13,602 nt of DNA from an uncultured Chlamydiae bacterium (lineage in GTDB: Bacteria; Chlamydiota; Chlamydiia; Chlamydiales; Rhabdochlamydiaceae): NCBI GenBank assembly GCA_945957075.1, contig CAMFJP010000022.1:1-13602 (forward strand), read 5' to 3'. Below the pieces are notes generated by a model. The model searched no databases, was not told the origin of the DNA, and was given only the letters and a program-made list of their open reading frames with translations. Both the position numbers and the translations under genes were made by a program. How positions within the stretch are numbered: the first letter of the stretch is position 1; every line of letters starts with the position of its first letter. Below are positions 11,647 to 13,602 of this stretch, one piece after another.

Positions 11647-13455
11647 ATGTCTGAATACGACATACGGCGTATTAGAAATTTTTCTATTATCGCTCACATC
11701 GATCACGGCAAATCAACCATCGCAGATAGGCTCCTTGAGCTTACAAAAGCGCTATCTTCACGTGAGATGCAAGCACAGGTTCTAGACGATATGGACCTGG
11801 AAAGGGAGCGCGGCATTACGATCAAAGCGCACCCAGTCACCATGCACTATACAGCAGAAGACGGCCAAACCTACCAAATCAACTTTATCGACACACCAGG
11901 GCATGTCGACTTTTCCTACGAGGTATCAAGGTCGCTTGCTGCCTGCGAAGGAGCTCTACTCGTTGTTGATGCTGTCCAAGGCGTTCAAGCACAAAGCCTG
12001 GCTAACGTGCACATGGCATTAGAACGCAATCTAGAGATTGTCCCCATCATCAATAAAATCGATCTTCCAGCAGCAGATGTAGAGGGCGTTAAACAACAAA
12101 TTGCAGAGGTCATTGGACTTGACACACGCAATGCGATCTCATGCTCTGCAAAAACAGGACTTGGCGTCGATAAAATATTGGAACGCATTCTACTCGATGT
12201 CCCCCACCCGAGCATTCCCACAGATGAAATCCTTCGAGCCCTTGTTTTTGATTCTCACTACGATCCATACAGAGGCGTTATGGTCTACGTGCGGATCATC
12301 AGCGGTCATATTACAAAAAAAAGCCTGATTAAAATGATGGCGACTGGAAAAACCTTTGAGGTTCTTGAAGTTGGCATCTTTTCGCCTAAAGAGCGCCCTG
12401 TAGACATCCTGCGTCCTGGCGAGGTAGGCTATCTTGTTGCCAACATTAAAGTTACAGCAGATGTCAAAATTGGCGACACGATCACAGAACAAAAAAACCC
12501 CGCTAAAGAACCCCTCCCTGGATTTCGCAGCATTGCCCCCGTCGTGTTTGCTGGGATCTATCCCGTTGACTCCTCTGATTTTGAAATTGTCCGGGATGCT
12601 CTTGTCAAACTACAACTAAATGATTCTGCCTTACACGTCGAACAAGAAAGCAGCTTAGCACTAGGCTTTGGATTCCGCTGCGGTTTTCTTGGACTCCTCC
12701 ATCTAGAAATTGTCTGCGAAAGACTCCAAAGAGAATTTGATCTTGATATCATCACAACAGCACCAAGCGTTGTATATACATTTACCCTACGAGACGGAAA
12801 AAAAATCTCCGTCGACAACGTAGCACACTACCCAGATCCGACACATATTGAGTGTATCGAAGAGCCTTGGATCCGCTGCCACATCATGCTCCCCTCCGAA
12901 TACCTTGGCGCCATTATGAGCCTGGGAATGGAAAAAAGAGGAGAACTTATAAAAACCGAAACCGTTGACAGCAAACGCCTTTTACTCACCTACAGGTTTC
13001 CTCTCAACGAAATCATCACAGACTTTAACGATAAGCTCAAATCGGTCACACGTGGTTATGGATCTTTTGACTACGAACCCGACACCTATGAAATCAGTGA
13101 CATCGTAAAACTAGAAATTCGCGTTAACGAAGAACCAGTCGACGCCTTTTCCTGCCTTGTGCACAGAACCAAAGCCGAGGGCAAAGGAAGAGCTCTGTGC
13201 CAAAAACTTGTTGAAGTGATCCCAATGCAACAATTTAAAGTTCCCATTCAAGCCGCAGTTGGTGGCAAAATTGTCGCACGAGAAACTATCCGCGCTCTTA
13301 CCAAAAACGTCACAGCCAAATGCTACGGCGGCGACATCACAAGAAAGCGCAAACTGTGGGAAAAACAGAAAAAAGGGAAAAAGAAAATGAAAGAAATTGG
13401 CAAGGTGCAAATCCCGCAATCTGCTTTCATGGCCGTTCTCAAAACTGAAGAATAA
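11647..13455 (+). CDS. lepA: Elongation factor 4 (LepA, ribosome back-translocase GTPase)
   Basis: A 602-residue translational GTPase that acts on stalled or mis-translocated ribosomes and in subunit biogenesis. The start is ATG 11647, with GGAG (11638-11641) 5 nt upstream; a longer frame would begin within the tRNA. G1 is AHIDHGKST near residue 16, switch I ERERGITIKA, G3 DTPGHVDF, G4 NKID and G5 SAKTG. Then come the beta-barrel domain II, the EF-G-like domains III and V (FRCGFLGLLHLEI, YPDPTHIECIEEPW), and the LepA-specific C-terminal domain with AVGGKIVARETI, NVTAKCYGGDITRKRKLWEK and IPQSAFMAVLKTEE. It is full length with all family blocks, and is probably co-transcribed with the tRNA upstream. 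Confidence 0.98.
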   Translation: MSEYDIRRIRNFSIIAHIDHGKSTIADRLLELTKALSSREMQAQVLDDMDLERERGITIKAHPVTMHYTAEDGQTYQINFIDTPGHVDFSYEVSRSLAACEGALLVVDAVQGVQAQSLANVHMALERNLEIVPIINKIDLPAADVEGVKQQIAEVIGLDTRNAISCSAKTGLGVDKILERILLDVPHPSIPTDEILRALVFDSHYDPYRGVMVYVRIISGHITKKSLIKMMATGKTFEVLEVGIFSPKERPVDILRPGEVGYLVANIKVTADVKIGDTITEQKNPAKEPLPGFRSIAPVVFAGIYPVDSSDFEIVRDALVKLQLNDSALHVEQESSLALGFGFRCGFLGLLHLEIVCERLQREFDLDIITTAPSVVYTFTLRDGKKISVDNVAHYPDPTHIECIEEPWIRCHIMLPSEYLGAIMSLGMEKRGELIKTETVDSKRLLLTYRFPLNEIITDFNDKLKSVTRGYGSFDYEPDTYEISDIVKLEIRVNEEPVDAFSCLVHRTKAEGKGRALCQKLVEVIPMQQFKVPIQAAVGGKIVARETIRALTKNVTAKCYGGDITRKRKLWEKQKKGKKKMKEIGKVQIPQSAFMAVLKTEE

Positions 13456-13602
13456 AAGCTTTCACGCCGCTCAAAATTGGCAGTCCTAAACATGTAAGAC
13501 TGAGAGGCTGTCAACTGTAAAATGAAAGAGAACTGAAGGTTTGTAGCTGGCTTATAGAGACATGTCGGGGACAAGTCCTTTGGCATTGTCCCCCGCTTGC
13601 CC
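13456..13602. other. Region after lepA with one inverted repeat, no gene seen
   Basis: GGGGACAA (13567-13574) and TTGTCCCC (13586-13593) form an 8-bp stem with an 11-nt loop, but no T-run follows on the plus strand. AGCTTTCACGC right after the stop (13457-13467) also occurs at 2854-2864, and CACGCCGCTCAAAA resembles the inner end of the repeat arm at 3795-3808. No credible open frame apart from lepA antisense shadows. Confidence 0.4.

Overview
The window looks like chromosomal DNA from a member of the Chlamydiota, most likely one of the environmental 'chlamydia-like' families. The evidence is an LL-diaminopimelate aminotransferase in a dapA-asd-dapL operon, a nucleotide transporter of the Npt/Tlc type used by obligate intracellular bacteria, and a GxxExxY gene end. 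It could not be assigned to a genus from sequence alone. All main genes read as intact; the only truncated one is cut by the left edge of the window.

Layout. 2-196: 3' end of a GxxExxY-family gene, followed by a short ATCCT tandem repeat. 304-843 (-) and 907-1872 (+): an exported beta-barrel-like protein and an exported diacylglycerol/sphingosine-kinase-like enzyme, divergent from overlapping promoters. 1925-2815: an exported NanM-type sugar O-methyltransferase. 2913-3794: an aldo/keto reductase. 3854-4111 (-): a YggU/DUF167 protein set among repeat ends. 7986 down to 4173 (-): a tightly packed operon dapA-asd-dapL-methyltransferase, with ATGA overlaps at the last two junctions; this is the diaminopimelate/lysine branch that feeds peptidoglycan precursors. 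8214-8966 (+): an exported FkbM-type methyltransferase. 9179-10024 (-): a probable exported glycosyltransferase-like protein. 10097-11485 (+): nucleotide transporter. 11545-11628: tRNA-Leu(GAG), only 18 nt before lepA (11647-13455). 13456-13602: non-coding as far as can be seen.

Two themes stand out. First, three or four separate enzymes whose folds need ATP, S-adenosylmethionine or probably a nucleotide sugar carry N-terminal Sec-type signal peptides. Those cofactors are not available in the bacterial periplasm, so secretion into the host cell is a reasonable hypothesis. Second, a family of palindromic repeats with tips reading TAGACCTCTTGC is scattered between genes: a full 168-bp hairpin element (8970-9137), a 56-nt arm identical to it (3798-3853), a minimal 36-bp palindrome (4136-4171), a diverged copy (8077-8125) and shorter tips near 4115 and 11487. 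It behaves like a non-autonomous transposable element (MITE) and may have donated regulatory signals to neighbouring genes.
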